From contig CM031858.1 in the NCBI GenBank assembly GCA_018697195.1, positions 86,673,604 to 86,737,603 of the forward strand: a stretch of DNA of 64,000 nucleotides. Direction: 5' to 3'. The notes under the pieces were generated by a model, which saw only the letters and a program-made list of their open reading frames with translations, searched no databases and was not told where the DNA came from. Every line of letters begins with the position of its first letter. Positions within the stretch are counted from its first letter, which is position 1. The position numbers and the translations under genes were made by a program. Below, one piece after another: positions 34,801 through 47,300 of the stretch. This DNA is from Certhia americana (Eukaryota > Chordata > Aves > Passeriformes > Certhiidae).

Positions 34801-37800
34801 CAACTCATTTTTTGGGGTCTTACAGATTGCAAACAAAATATAGGTTTCTTAAATTAATCTAATTACTTTTTTAATTTGTCATGGTTAAAGATTGCATAAT
34901 TCATGTGCATTCTTAATTAACTGATTTGAAAAATCAAACTCAATTTAAGAAGAAGTCTAACTAATATTCTAACATACTACTAATGGTAATTAATACATTA
35001 TTACATAACTGGAATGTCTTTTGGAAACATGAATGGTTCCAATGCAAAGGTCTGGTGGTGTAATAAGAGGTCTCTCAGAAAATTGTACTGTAGACTAACA
35101 GCTTTATTCTAAGAGAGGTCATAGGGATATTAGAGCATAAAACCAGGGGTTAGCAGGCTTTTGGGAGTCTGCACAGTATTGGTAATGAAGCCACAAGTTG
35201 TAAATAAGAACAATAAGTCAGTCAGTAGTAGGGTTGGTTTTGCTGTGCAATAAAAGCGTAAGGACCTGGAAATCAAAGGAGACTGAAAGGTACTGCTCTA
35301 AGCAGATAGCATGCTCCTGCTTCACAACAGGCACAGAACCTGCGAGAGCCCTGACTTCAAAATATAAGTCTTGGTTGCCAATGGCTCTATGAGTTCAAAA
35401 ATGTAATATTTGTGTCAGAAGATGCCTTGAAAAATCTGGAGTAGAAAGGAAGAGGCAGCCAGCTGGAAACTAGTGGAGGCAGAGAATGTGTGCTGGCAAA
35501 TAGCATTGCATGGTTGTCTCGCCCTTGTGCTCCTTTCTCTAGGCATCCCCTGGAAGCCAATGCCAGGGGTGGGGTACTGGGAGAGGAAGATTTCTGATCT
35601 CCCCTGATGGAGCTGTTCTTACATCACCAGGCTGCCTTCACAGATGGGCACCACAATGGTAGAGCCTTACTGCACAAGGAAGATGTATCACCACTTGCAG
35701 GCTCTGTCTCCTGTGCTGGGTTCTGCTTTGCTTTTTTGTAACATCATATCCTGTCACATTTATTCAAAGACTGGAGAAACAATCGATGTTTTCTGTTTGT
35801 GGATCAGTAGCATCGTTTTGACTTTGTAAATTTCAGAGTGTTGAAAAGTTGAATAGAAGCAAAAATTCTGGTAAAGAGATTTCAAATGATTCTGCATGCA
35901 GTGGTCACCAAATTGGGAAAACTGGCTGCAGTCCCTCAGAGAAATTTACTTGACATTACAGTACATGAATGGCTTGTGAGAAAAAAATCTCATTGTGATG
36001 ACAACCAATTTTCTCATCAGAGGTAACCCTTTTTGTCACTGAAGCTGTTACTCCACATTGGGCAATAAGTTAGAATGCCACTTTCTCTGGACTATTTGCT
36101 GAGCTTAAGTCTAGACTTAGAATCAAAAGTCTTTGGTTTCTGTGCAGCTCTCATAAAAGTCATTTCCTAGAACAATAAATAACTAGACCAGGGTTTCAGA
36201 TACTTTAAAAGCTACATTTATAGTAACAGTTCAACAAATACTGCACATTTTTAATGTAAATAACCCTATAAAATTTTAAATGGTGCATGGGTCAATCTCA
36301 CACTCCTTTTACATTTGTTTCTTTGGAAACATAAAAGTGATGGAGTTCTAGCAGCACTTACGTTTGTGGGAACAAATTTTTGAGGTCATATATACTAACA
36401 TATTAGTATTCATGAACACTAGACTTCATATTTAACTACTCAGATCAGAAGGGCCTTTGGTTCACATCCTTACTCCAACTCCATATTTGTTTGTACATCC
36501 CAACCATACCCAGAATTGCAAAAGTTTTGTGTTACCCCAAGCTATACATAATCAACCATTAAGAATGTCCTAAAGACTTAGGAAATTTCAAAAAATACCT
36601 TTTAGGTTCAGGTCATTAAAGGACTCAGATATATTAAGATTGGCTAAGACACTTAAATCTAAAATGCAGATTCTAAAAATCCTCATTAGGTGTGTATGTG
36701 TTAAAGTCTGTCTTGCTCAGGCTTCTGATATAAAGCATAACAGGTGCCCATCTGCTGAATTAATAGCTTGTCTCTGAAAAAATAGTGACTCTGTTGTTCT
36801 GAAGTGTGGCTTCACACTCCAGTCTTCAAGAGATCAGAGTTCATTACAGAGTCCAAAATAGAAAAGAACAGCTCATCAAAGGAAGGACTTAAGCTTGTTG
36901 CTGCCTAACTGCCTTTTAATTGATATTTCATTATTTTCTTCACCTGTAGGTCCCAGGTCTGTGCAATATGTGAACAGACCCTCCATCTAGCTTGAGCTCC
37001 ATGTTCTGCTTTAGGATACTCTTATGTCACATGCCATAAGGCCCCATGTTCTTGCTGAGCTTGAATCTCTGTGCTCTGTGCAATCTGGGAAGCCAAGTGC
37101 CTATGTGCATCTGACAATTCTGCAAAGTGTCTTTCTGAATCTTTTAGCACCTCATCATCCTGGAAACTAAGATTTGCAATCTTACTTGTATTTGATACCC
37201 ACAAATAGATCTAAGCGTTCATCTTCCTACCTCACAGAGTTCTTTCATTTCATCATTATTTTTACAAAGCACTTAATTACATTTCTGACGAGAAGAGAGG
37301 TGACAAATACTGGACTGAACAGACATAAAATGTACTGCAGCAAAAAATAGAGTTATATTATGCTGATCAGATACATTTGTTATAACCTATTCCTCAATTA
37401 TTCCTTGTTGAGAAATGCATGGTCTCTGTAATTCCCATCTTGCCTATCAGATGCTTTAACACGATATTAACAGAAGCAAAGGATGATAAGATTACAAGCC
37501 AGCAATTAAATATCTCAAGTAAAGACTTGCATTGGCATTAATTGAGCTTTCAGACATAAATCTTGATTTTTTGGGGTCTTGACTTAAATACAGAATTCAA
37601 AATTTTCTGATTGAAAGGGCATCAGAATGGTAAGGTATAATGTCTTCAGGGCCCTATGAAGACATTTCAAGAGCAATGCGAATTGGGCATGCACATAAAC
37701 AGCAATAGGAGTAAGGATCAAAGTGCAGTTTTTGTAAGGTTTTCTAAATGTGCTGCAGACATTCTTGGCTGCCTGCAAACATCAGATAAGAGCCTACATA

Positions 37801-38070
37801 AGGATGGTGAAAAGAAGAATAATTGCCACATTTAGTGGATTTGCACGCCCACATTAATAACTTGTGGCTAGGAGTTGATCTGTAAGCGAGCAATATTTAG
37901 TAGGTGTGAGAAAAAAATTCCAATCAGGTCTTGAACTGGAGCATAGTTCAAATCCATGAAAAGAAATCAATGACTCAGTACCATCAACTTATAAATGAAA
38001 CACAATGAAGAACTGGAGTTCAAAGAAATGTTCAGGCCATATTGAAGAGATCAGACAGAGCAAGAAATTG
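31835..38070. other. AT-rich DNA, no gene recognised; (GGGA)n at 32896-32923
   Basis: One GGGA tetranucleotide repeat. The segment 34850-34990 is very AT-rich with many TAAT/ATTA cores. Open frames are short and unrecognised. Confidence 0.45.
32896..32923. repeat. (GGGA)n microsatellite
   Basis: About six GGGA/GGAG units. Confidence 0.95.
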
Positions 38071-38334
38071 GAAATAAAGCCTTGAAGGAACTTCATTGTA
38101 AACAGGTGAGCCACAGCTATTGTATGACATTCTGAAGATAGGACTGTAAAGAACCTGATATTCTCTCCAAAGTGAGAATAAATATGTGCTTTTGCTCAAT
38201 TTGAAATAAAGCCTTGAAGGAACTTCATTGTAAACAGGTGAGCCACAGCTATTGTCTGACATTCTGAAGATAGGACTGTAAAGAAGCAGATATTCTCTCC
38301 AAATTGAGAATAAATGTGTGCTTTTGCTCAATTT
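38071..38334. repeat. Tandem duplication, two 132-bp copies
   Basis: Copy 1 is 38071-38202 and copy 2 is 38203-38334. They start GAAATAAAGCCTTGAAGG and differ at about five positions. Because 132 is a multiple of three, a minus-strand frame (38331 to 38032, 99 codons) runs through both, giving a 44-residue protein repeat. The open frame is probably a consequence of the duplication rather than a gene. Confidence 0.95.
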
Positions 38335-41300
38335 GAAGCTGCACTTTGTTCCCTAAACAAATAACATCAAACTCAAATAGATGCTAAAAGTACATACAGA
38401 TGGATTTACCACATATGACTTTTCATAATATCTATAGCAAAATGACTGCTGACAGGAAGAAAAATCATCATTAAAGCCAAGAAAATTATCAGATGTGTCA
38501 CAATAATAGAAGGACTCTACAGTTCTTGTTAACCACATAGGGACATCTACTACTTAAATTTGCAAAAGACCTGTAAAATAATGCTTATTATTTTAAGCAA
38601 TGTTATTTCCTCTCAGTATGAACACAGGTGGGTTTGTCTAGCTCTTCTCATCAGTAATGCTATTTCCTGATTCCCATGGTTTATCACAGGCTCAATGAAA
38701 CAGTTTTTTTTGTGGGAGCTCATTTGTAAATTAGTAGCAGGAAAACACTGATTTGACGCTGGTCACTCAATGGTTATCACAAACCATGAACAGTTCTGAG
38801 ATATGCAAGCTAATATTATCTTCCTTGATCTTATTTGGACTCAGCATTAGGCACCTCAGCCAACATCTATTGTTTTCTGTCAGAAGAGATTTATCAAAAT
38901 GACAAACTGCAAATAAAGTTTACAGATTTTTTTTTTTTTAAACAGGACCAAAGCAAGCACTGTGGAGAGATTTTCCTTTTGATCTACTGAAATAATCAGT
39001 GGAAAGAAATAGCACAATACTCCAAACTGAATGTGTTGCTTCAAATCTCCATAACAATGCGAGAGAGATATTGGCACAACCTCTTTGCTCCTGTATAACA
39101 GCATTCAAAGAGTGATCTCCTGACAGTATTTGTTTACATTTGTCAGTAGAAATTTGATTTGCCAAAAAACTGCACTGCAGAAGAAGAGGCCTTAGTAATT
39201 GAAAATTTAGGCTTGGATTAATTTAATGATTTCTCCTGCCCTCCAGATTCTATTTTAAATGGCCTCCATTTCTTATATATTCAAGTAATTTCTAGGAATA
39301 TTTTAAAATCTTATTAATTTAACTGGTTGGCATAAAGAAAGAAAGAAAGTTACACAGGGCAATGAAACTAAGTTTGCTAACTGATTTTCTGCAAATGCAT
39401 CCGTTTACAAGCTCTTTAGTCCACACTGAAGTTGGCTGACAGAATGCAAGCCTGATCAAAACCAGACTGGAAGACAACTGGCAAGAAGCAGGAGGGGGGT
39501 AGATGAGCAATAAAGGGCACAGGGAGGGTAAGGTTATACTTGTACAAAGTGCAGTCTGGATTAAAGGCAGCCTCACCTCGGAATACTCAGGAGCACAGGA
39601 GGAGATGTCTTCATACTCACAAGGACACACCTCTCTACATATGGACAGAAGTAGGTTTTTACAGTGCAGCACATTTGTATTCAGCTCTGATAGCTACTGC
39701 ATAAAGCAAACTTCAGGCTTCTCCTCACAGGGCTTACAGATCATTTGCAGGATCTCATTAAAGAGAACTTTGTGAAGTGCAGAATGCTAAGAAAGTATTG
39801 CCACTAGATGAGAGAACGATACAGCTACAGCGAGCCATTAGAATCAGATATCACTTTTTCCATGTGCAATGCTTGATTTTCCAAGTCAGTGTCTGGAATT
39901 CAAACCCAAATAAGTCTGAATCTCAGATGAGGCTTTTATCTGGAGGAAAAAGTACTCCCAAGAAGCAAGTTTTCAAACTAAGAAGGGGGCAGACATAAAA
40001 ATCAGGAATGATTTACTTTCAGTTTCATGTCCATATTGGCTTGTTTGCCAGGATGGCAGAGGCTCCAGCGTATCAGTGCAAGCTCTCCCCAACAATGACA
40101 AAAATGCCATGAAGATATTGAGCACACAAGACATTTTTAGCACCTGTGCCTGTTCTTTTGCAACTTTCTGTGGTTGAATTCCATAAAGAACTGTTGGCAC
40201 TAATCATCATAAGCCTCAAAGCCTGACAGCTGACTGGCATTGTTACAGTACCTCAGCGCTTGGAAGGTCAAGATCAGCCAGCACAGAACACATGCTGGAA
40301 TTCAACCTACTTAAACAGCCTTTAAGGGTTTGAGAGAGTTTCCCAGACCGGGACTGCGGCACAGAACACTCCTACACAGTTGCCTTAGGCCATTGTTCAG
40401 GAGATATTAGGGAGAAGGCACTGGATTCCCCAGTCTCCCTGTAAGTTTGCTGCAAGGCTTTTTAAGGAAACAACAAAGACTGCAAATGTTCTGCTGAGCC
40501 TTTCCTATCATTCCCCCTTTTACACAGTAAATTGGAAAGAGACTCTCCAAAATGAAAAGCGTGGGTTTTTTTCTCCTACAAACTTGTAAAAAGACTACAT
40601 GGACAATGGAAAAGTCCAAAGTCATCAGAAACCCTTGGTACAATGAGCTGAAAAGTGATTTCCAAATCCCAACTGCAATGTGAAACTGTAAAACACCTCA
40701 AGCTCCTGCTTTATTGATGTTTGAGGTCTTATAGATGAGAGTTAGGACAGCAGCTTAGTTCAGTGGGATAAAGATCCTTTATGTTCTCTGGTCTGTAAGG
40801 GAAACAGGGAGAGACTTCTTGTTGGAGCCAGTTACTTGTGCCAGACAGCAGGGCTCATCCTCTGGCACCCATTCAGACTGTGTCAACCAACCAGTTCAAA
40901 AAATGGAAAATTTTAATGCTGTCTTCCAGAGGACAAAATGCAGTTCTTAGAAACACAGCAAGGAAGAGGCCACCTGGGGCACCACAAATAGACCCAGTCC
41001 CATTAATGTTCCCCAGTCTCCAAGAGATAAATCATTCTTGGCTATCATCACATCTCCCTGCTTCAGGGATGTTAGATACCAAAATTAGTAGCCTAGGGAC
41101 TTCTTAGGTGTTTACAGTTTATGAGGAAAGAGAAGTTGCCAGAGGGCAAAAAATGAGCTTCTTCTCTACTGTCTTTCTCTGGAGGACCTTTCACCTTTCT
41201 CTGTTCACTACAAAAGGATCATGGATGATGAGTTGATTGACTTCTTTTGAGCTTGGACTTGCTTCTCTTCTCCTGCTGCTCTGTGCAATGAAGACTGAAA

Positions 41301-44300
41301 GAAATTCCAACAGAGAGAATGAAATGAATATGCTGTTTCATAAACATTTCCACACACTTAACACCTTCTTCCTTCCCCACTCCTCAGTTTCTCAAGGGAA
41401 AACTTTTTTTTTGTTGTTTAAGGAAAGTTCATAAATTTCATCTTCCATCAGACTGTCCTGACTTAACACCTTCTTTTGCAGGCCTTGGGGTGGAAAATGC
41501 AGAGATTTCTCAAAATGTCTCTTTTTCCAGCTGAAGAGTTTGCTCTCAGCTGAGCACAGCTGTTACCCACAGAACTGCTATTTGTGAGATTCTGTAAACA
41601 ATTCCAGGTTGCAGTAAACTGTAGGGCTTATTATTTGATAAATCATTTTAAAACACATAATGCATTATGCTTTACTTAAATGCATAAATACAAGGGTTGG
41701 AATTAAAGCATAATTTTTAAACTCTGTTCTGCATTTTCTGCCTGCTTAACAGTTTTTTGCTTTAGAGTTCTTTTTGTTTAGAGTAGAAAGTGCTGAATCC
41801 TGCTTTTTAGCTCTAAATTCATAGTTAACATCTCTTTCTCTCCAGATCACTTAAAAACTCCATCAGATTAGTTTAAATCAAAAGATTTTAGGAAAACCCA
41901 AACCAATCACGTTAGCCTTTTATCTGCCTTCTTAATTTCCAAGCACTTAATGAGCTATTTTCTGTTGGACAAGTGGCGAATTTCCAAGCATATTCTATGC
42001 TGGCTGTACTCTCAGGTAGTTGGGGTGTTGGCATTCAGAAAGAGTCAGCAAGCACAGGCTGATGGGCAGGAATACAGTGAGACAAAGAAAAATAGTTTCT
42101 AGGATTCTGTGGACTAAATGTTGGCTAGAAACACATTCTACATGTTTCATATGTCAAAATATAAATATGAGTGTCTGAAAGCTGTTACATGCCTAGGACA
42201 ACATCATACCTTTTGTGATCAGTAATGTGTTGATCTGAAAAAAGACAGTGCATAAAGGGGAAAATAAATTTCAAAACCAAAGGGCTGCTGAGGGAATTTG
42301 ATAGCAAATCTATCTGAAGCTTGATTTTTTTTTTCCCAGGATTCCCTGCTTGGTGAGATGAAAAAGGGCTAATAACATTACTGTCACCTCTTGTTATGTC
42401 ATTTAGGCATCAAAGCATGTTCTCTAAGGCATCCTAGAAACAGTCGAAGAGTGTAGATGATTATTTGGCATCCTTTCTATGCACTGTGTGTCTCATTTCT
42501 GAAGATGAAACTGTTGGATGCTTCACCCAAATTCACTGGCTGATCTTCAGCAATCTGGTACAGAACATACACAGGTAGAGCCTCAGAGAAGACCCTGCTA
42601 GGCAAGAACAGCTGCACGTGTAAGTGAACTTCATCCCTAGATTTTAGAGACTTCTATTAATCTGTTCATTACTCAGTGTATTTCAGAACTCAGCCTCTTT
42701 GGTACATATCAAGGCAAGTTGGTAGCAGCTTGTGTGTAGAGTTGAAAAGCAATCAGACATTTGGTAGTGAAATGCTCAGACCTCCACCAGGGCATGAGTT
42801 TTATAAACCTTTACTATGAGAAAGCTTTTCAGGGTGAGACTGAATGGGAAGAATACAGCCCATTCTTGCAACAGATGTCTACAAGGCATTCACAAGGTTT
42901 AGAAAGAGCCTAAAACAATATGAAAATAAGTAAAAATTTGTTCTTTTTAATTTAACATCCTCATTTTTTAATCTTTCTTTACAACAACTGGTACTTTCAA
43001 ACTCTCAGTAGTTTTACTTCCAGTTTTACTGACCACATTTCTTTCCTCCTGGGGGTTTGGGCACCCTGGGATCAGGGCCAGTTTTGATAACAGAGATGTT
43101 CAGACTTAAACCAGTGCTGTGAGAAGCTGCAGTGGGGCCTGCCCCTCCTTCGCCTGGTATTTGCAAAATGGCTCAGGCTCTTGATCTCTGCCCAAGCTAC
43201 ATTGCTGGTTCACCACCCTTTTGCTTCCCTGATTTTGGCCCTGATCCTTACCCTCTGGCTTCACTTTCTGGCTTGACCTTGAAGTTGTCCCATCCCTATG
43301 GACTTTCCTGGCAATTCGGACTGTTAGCTGAGGCTGGCTGTCATTGATGAGATGATGGTGAGATGAGAGAAGATGATCTGGAGCCAAGATTCACACCAAG
43401 GCACTGACTGTACCCACACAGGTGCAGATCCAGCAGGGGAGCTGAAGAAACAGAGCAGGTGCAGCGCTGGCAAGATTACTACTCAACATCTATTTTTGTT
43501 TCAAATATGACCATCATCATTGCCTTCTGGCTTCCTCTAGGGCTAATGAAATATAACATCTAATGGATGATGCTGATCAAAACAAGAGACTTGTCTCAAG
43601 TAAAATCTCATCTATATCCAGCTCTGGTCCTTAGATAAGGTCATTGTACAGACTTTTGACCTGCTGGACTCCTTTAACTATCATATGAGAACATGTCTTG
43701 CAGAGAGGCAAAAATAATGGTGATAATTTACAAAAGAGCCAGACATTACATCATCTTCTACTGGGGTCAGAACCAGGCATAATGATTCATGGCTACTATG
43801 AAGGCATAGAAATCCAGAAAGACCCTTATGCTATATGAGATATGGCAGCCAACTTGGTAGCAGGACAGATTGCTTGGAAAATTTCATATTACTGCTTTCT
43901 CCCATGTGAAGCCCCCAGAGATTTAAGATATCTGTCCTAAACACATACAACTTTCTATCAATTGAAGTGTTATTCATACCTATTGCTAGGTATCAATTTC
44001 AGGTGCTATTTCTCTTGGTATGACTACCAGTTTCTGAGGTAGTTGTGTTCCACTAGAATTATAAAGCCATTTGTCTTGTGACATAGAGCAGAAAGTGCAT
44101 GCTGAAGCTTCTTTCTGCAGTTTATTCACATAAAGAAGAAAAAGCCATCTTCGCTCTGGTTATTTGATTTCACTTGGGACACTTGGAAAACACTGGAGCA
44201 CTCTCAGGATTGAACACAATAACAGACACTTTCACTGGGATGAAGCAATTCTTCATTCTCCCAACACAAGACTCTGTACTGAATGGCCAAAATTACCCTC

Positions 44301-47300
44301 TGTCATTAGAAGAATATGATGAGAATGTTCTGTAGTATCCTGTAGTGCTCCTTCTGAGCCTCAAAATAACACTGGAGAACACCTTTGAGCTGATCCTTAA
44401 AACAACTTTATAAAAAGCTAAATCGTGAGAATAACATTTCTCCACTCCATTTCTTTTTAAACTGAATGTTTTATGATCCATCCAGGACAAAGGACAGCAT
44501 TTCCATGCTAAATACAAACACTTTTTTGGCATTCTCTGGCTTCCGTACACCTTTTGGTCTAGAGAGCATGTTTTTCTTTTTCAGAGTGAAAAGAACAACC
44601 TAAAATGTCAACTTGATGAGCACACTGGAGATTGTTACCTGTGTAATTTTAACATATTTATGTCTGTGCTAAGTTAGCTCTGGTAGACCAAAATACAATT
44701 TTTCCTCTTGGTATATCACCATTTTCCTGTCTGCAGCATGTGCAGGACTGAGTCTTTTTCTAAAAAACAGAAGGAGTCAGAAAAGCTGTAACAGTCTTTG
44801 ACCATCGATGTTATTTCATTATTAACTTGGCCCTGTCTGATCTTTACAGCCATGGTGATGAGCTTGATTCTTTTATCATCCTTCTTTATTTACTTCTCCA
44901 ACAGTAGTTATTCATTGCCAGAAATTACATATGCTAGACAGATGTAGAATCCAGATATTACTGTGAGTTTTATTTCTCTGGGACAGATTTTACCTTTTGC
45001 TCCTCTCCTTGTTTGTTTGAAAGCCCCTTTAATACCCTTTTTTGCTTGTATTGTGGCTTTGCAATGGCTGTTTCACATGCAGTGCCAGCTTCTGGGGGCA
45101 GCTGAAAAAAATCTGAATGCTGCATCACAAGCCCATCTCTGAAAAAACAGCTGAACTCTCTGGTCAGACACTTCATGAACAGCCATTTTTGGACCTGCTC
45201 TTATTCAGTCTACTATTAAAAGAGAATTTTGCTGTTAATTTTTGGAAAGCAAGATGATCCCTGCACAGTCTTGTTTAAAAACTTGGAGAAAGAGTTTACT
45301 TTCTGATTTAAATAAAATTCAGAGGAGCCTAATTACAAAGGATGGGCATAGAAGAACTTCATCAAAAATCCTAGCAATTTCCAATTTTATTCTTTTTTTT
45401 ATGGCCTCTGAAACAGCATGACACATCAATATTCTGTCACACGGCATTCATGTAGGTATTGCACGGCTATCATTACTGTAAAGCAAATTAACACCTCATA
45501 CTACATTCTGAAGGGCATCTGAGACAATAAATCATCTTATTTGGACTTGTATGTGCCTGCAAACAGCTTACTTGCTGTTTACTAAGCAGTACTGATTACT
45601 TATTAATTGATAATATTTCCAAGTAACAAGTACTGGTACAGCAAGCTTATAGTTTGATATTATTTGTTTCATCTCTCCTCCTTTCTGAGTTCTGATGTCA
45701 TAGCTACAAGATGCATCCATGTTTTTTGAGAGTAAGCAATTCTGCAATGATCCTTGAGTCCCAAAGATTCTGAGCTATTTATACTTATGCTGTGCACACG
45801 CCTGAGTGTCTTGCAAAATTAAAACTTCTAGCCACTGCATTAATCTGTTGCTTCCTCTTATTCTTGCATAAAAATATAAATCCTCTTAAATCTCATATTT
45901 GAGCATAGTTTTTAAAACACAGACAGCTGGGCCATCTTCTGTCATGACTGTAATGTGAAGTAATTCAGTGACTGGATTATTATGCAATTATCCTGTGCAG
46001 TTAATGGTTTGTTCAGCAGGAATGACAACCTGTGTATTACTCTGTACTAACTTCACTGCTGCTGAGCGACTGCCATAAATCATTCATCTCCACCATTGTC
46101 TAAATGATAAACAATCTCCATCTCATCTCCAAGATAATGTTCCGAAGCAGGAGTGAGACGCTGCAATTCCTCATTACATTCCAGGTGTATCTGGAAAAAG
46201 TAATAGCAAGGCACACCTGGAAAGAGGTTGTGCAGAGAGGTGTGAAGAATGACTAATGTAGCCATTGTATTGCCTAATCCTTCTAAGGCAATCTGATAAG
46301 AATGCATAAAGTATTTGAACAAGAATACACTGGAAATTGCTGTTATAATTAATGGCATATATGTAACGTTGGCAAAACAATAGGAATGTAATTTTGAATT
46401 TTGCAGATTTGTTTTTGCACAGTAAAGGGTGTAACCACAGTTAAGTCCTATTGAACTTGTCTTACAATGAGTGACTCCAATATATAGAGAGGTCAACTTG
46501 TACTCAAAAGTGACTTGACTTTTCTTGATTCCCAATGCAATCACTAAATATTAAAACAAATCCTCTGTGTTCCCAAGTAGGGATCAAAGCAGAACAACAT
46601 GTGCCTAGAGAGTGGCACTCTTCCAAGCAACAAGAAATCCTGGAGAGATGGTGTGGTTATAAGTCTTCTGATTCCTAACAGGACAACCATTTCTGGATGC
46701 TTTACCTTTCAGTAGGTGTCAAATTTTGCCTTGTTAGAGTGGAAAATGCCTAACCCCAAAATTCAACTCTTAAAATTTATTTTAGTTTATGTAAATTAGT
46801 TAAGATAGTTAGCTGATGTTCAGCTTTGGTTTGGGTTCTGGCAGCTCTCTCTAGTAAGACTGAGTCATTGCCAGCAGAACCAAGAACAAGACTATCAAAA
46901 CTTTCATTACAAAATCTTTTTTTAATCAAAAATTTGTTTCATATTTTTTCCATTTTCTCCTAATTTTCAGAGAACTAAACTTGGTTTTAATTTCTATTCT
47001 TTTGCCCTTTTTTTTTACCTCTTTTTGCTCATATAAGAAATTGTTTTCTACCATCTTCCCTCTATTCCTTTATTTTTAGATACTCTTCTTTGTGCCAGGA
47101 ATTTTTCAGCAGTTCCATACCTTTGAAAAAATATGAGTGCAGATCTGAAAACTGCTTCAGAATTGGAGCAATTTTGAATAATTGTAGAACAGCAAAGATG
47201 AAAAATAGTTGGGGGAAAAAAAAGCAACCCAAAGTAAACTCTGAACCTTGTTCTTTTTTTACTCTAAGGAAAAAAAGTAGGAACAGGAAAAAAATAAGAA

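Noticed and set aside
43040..43480. Less AT-rich segment with CTG/CCT-rich phrases, considered as an old LTR or exon
   Set aside because: No LTR termini, duplications, splice sites or coherent protein could be found.
46080..46544. 154-codon minus-strand open frame
   Set aside because: No recognisable domain, and a frame of this length is plausible by chance in 64 kb of this composition searched in six frames.
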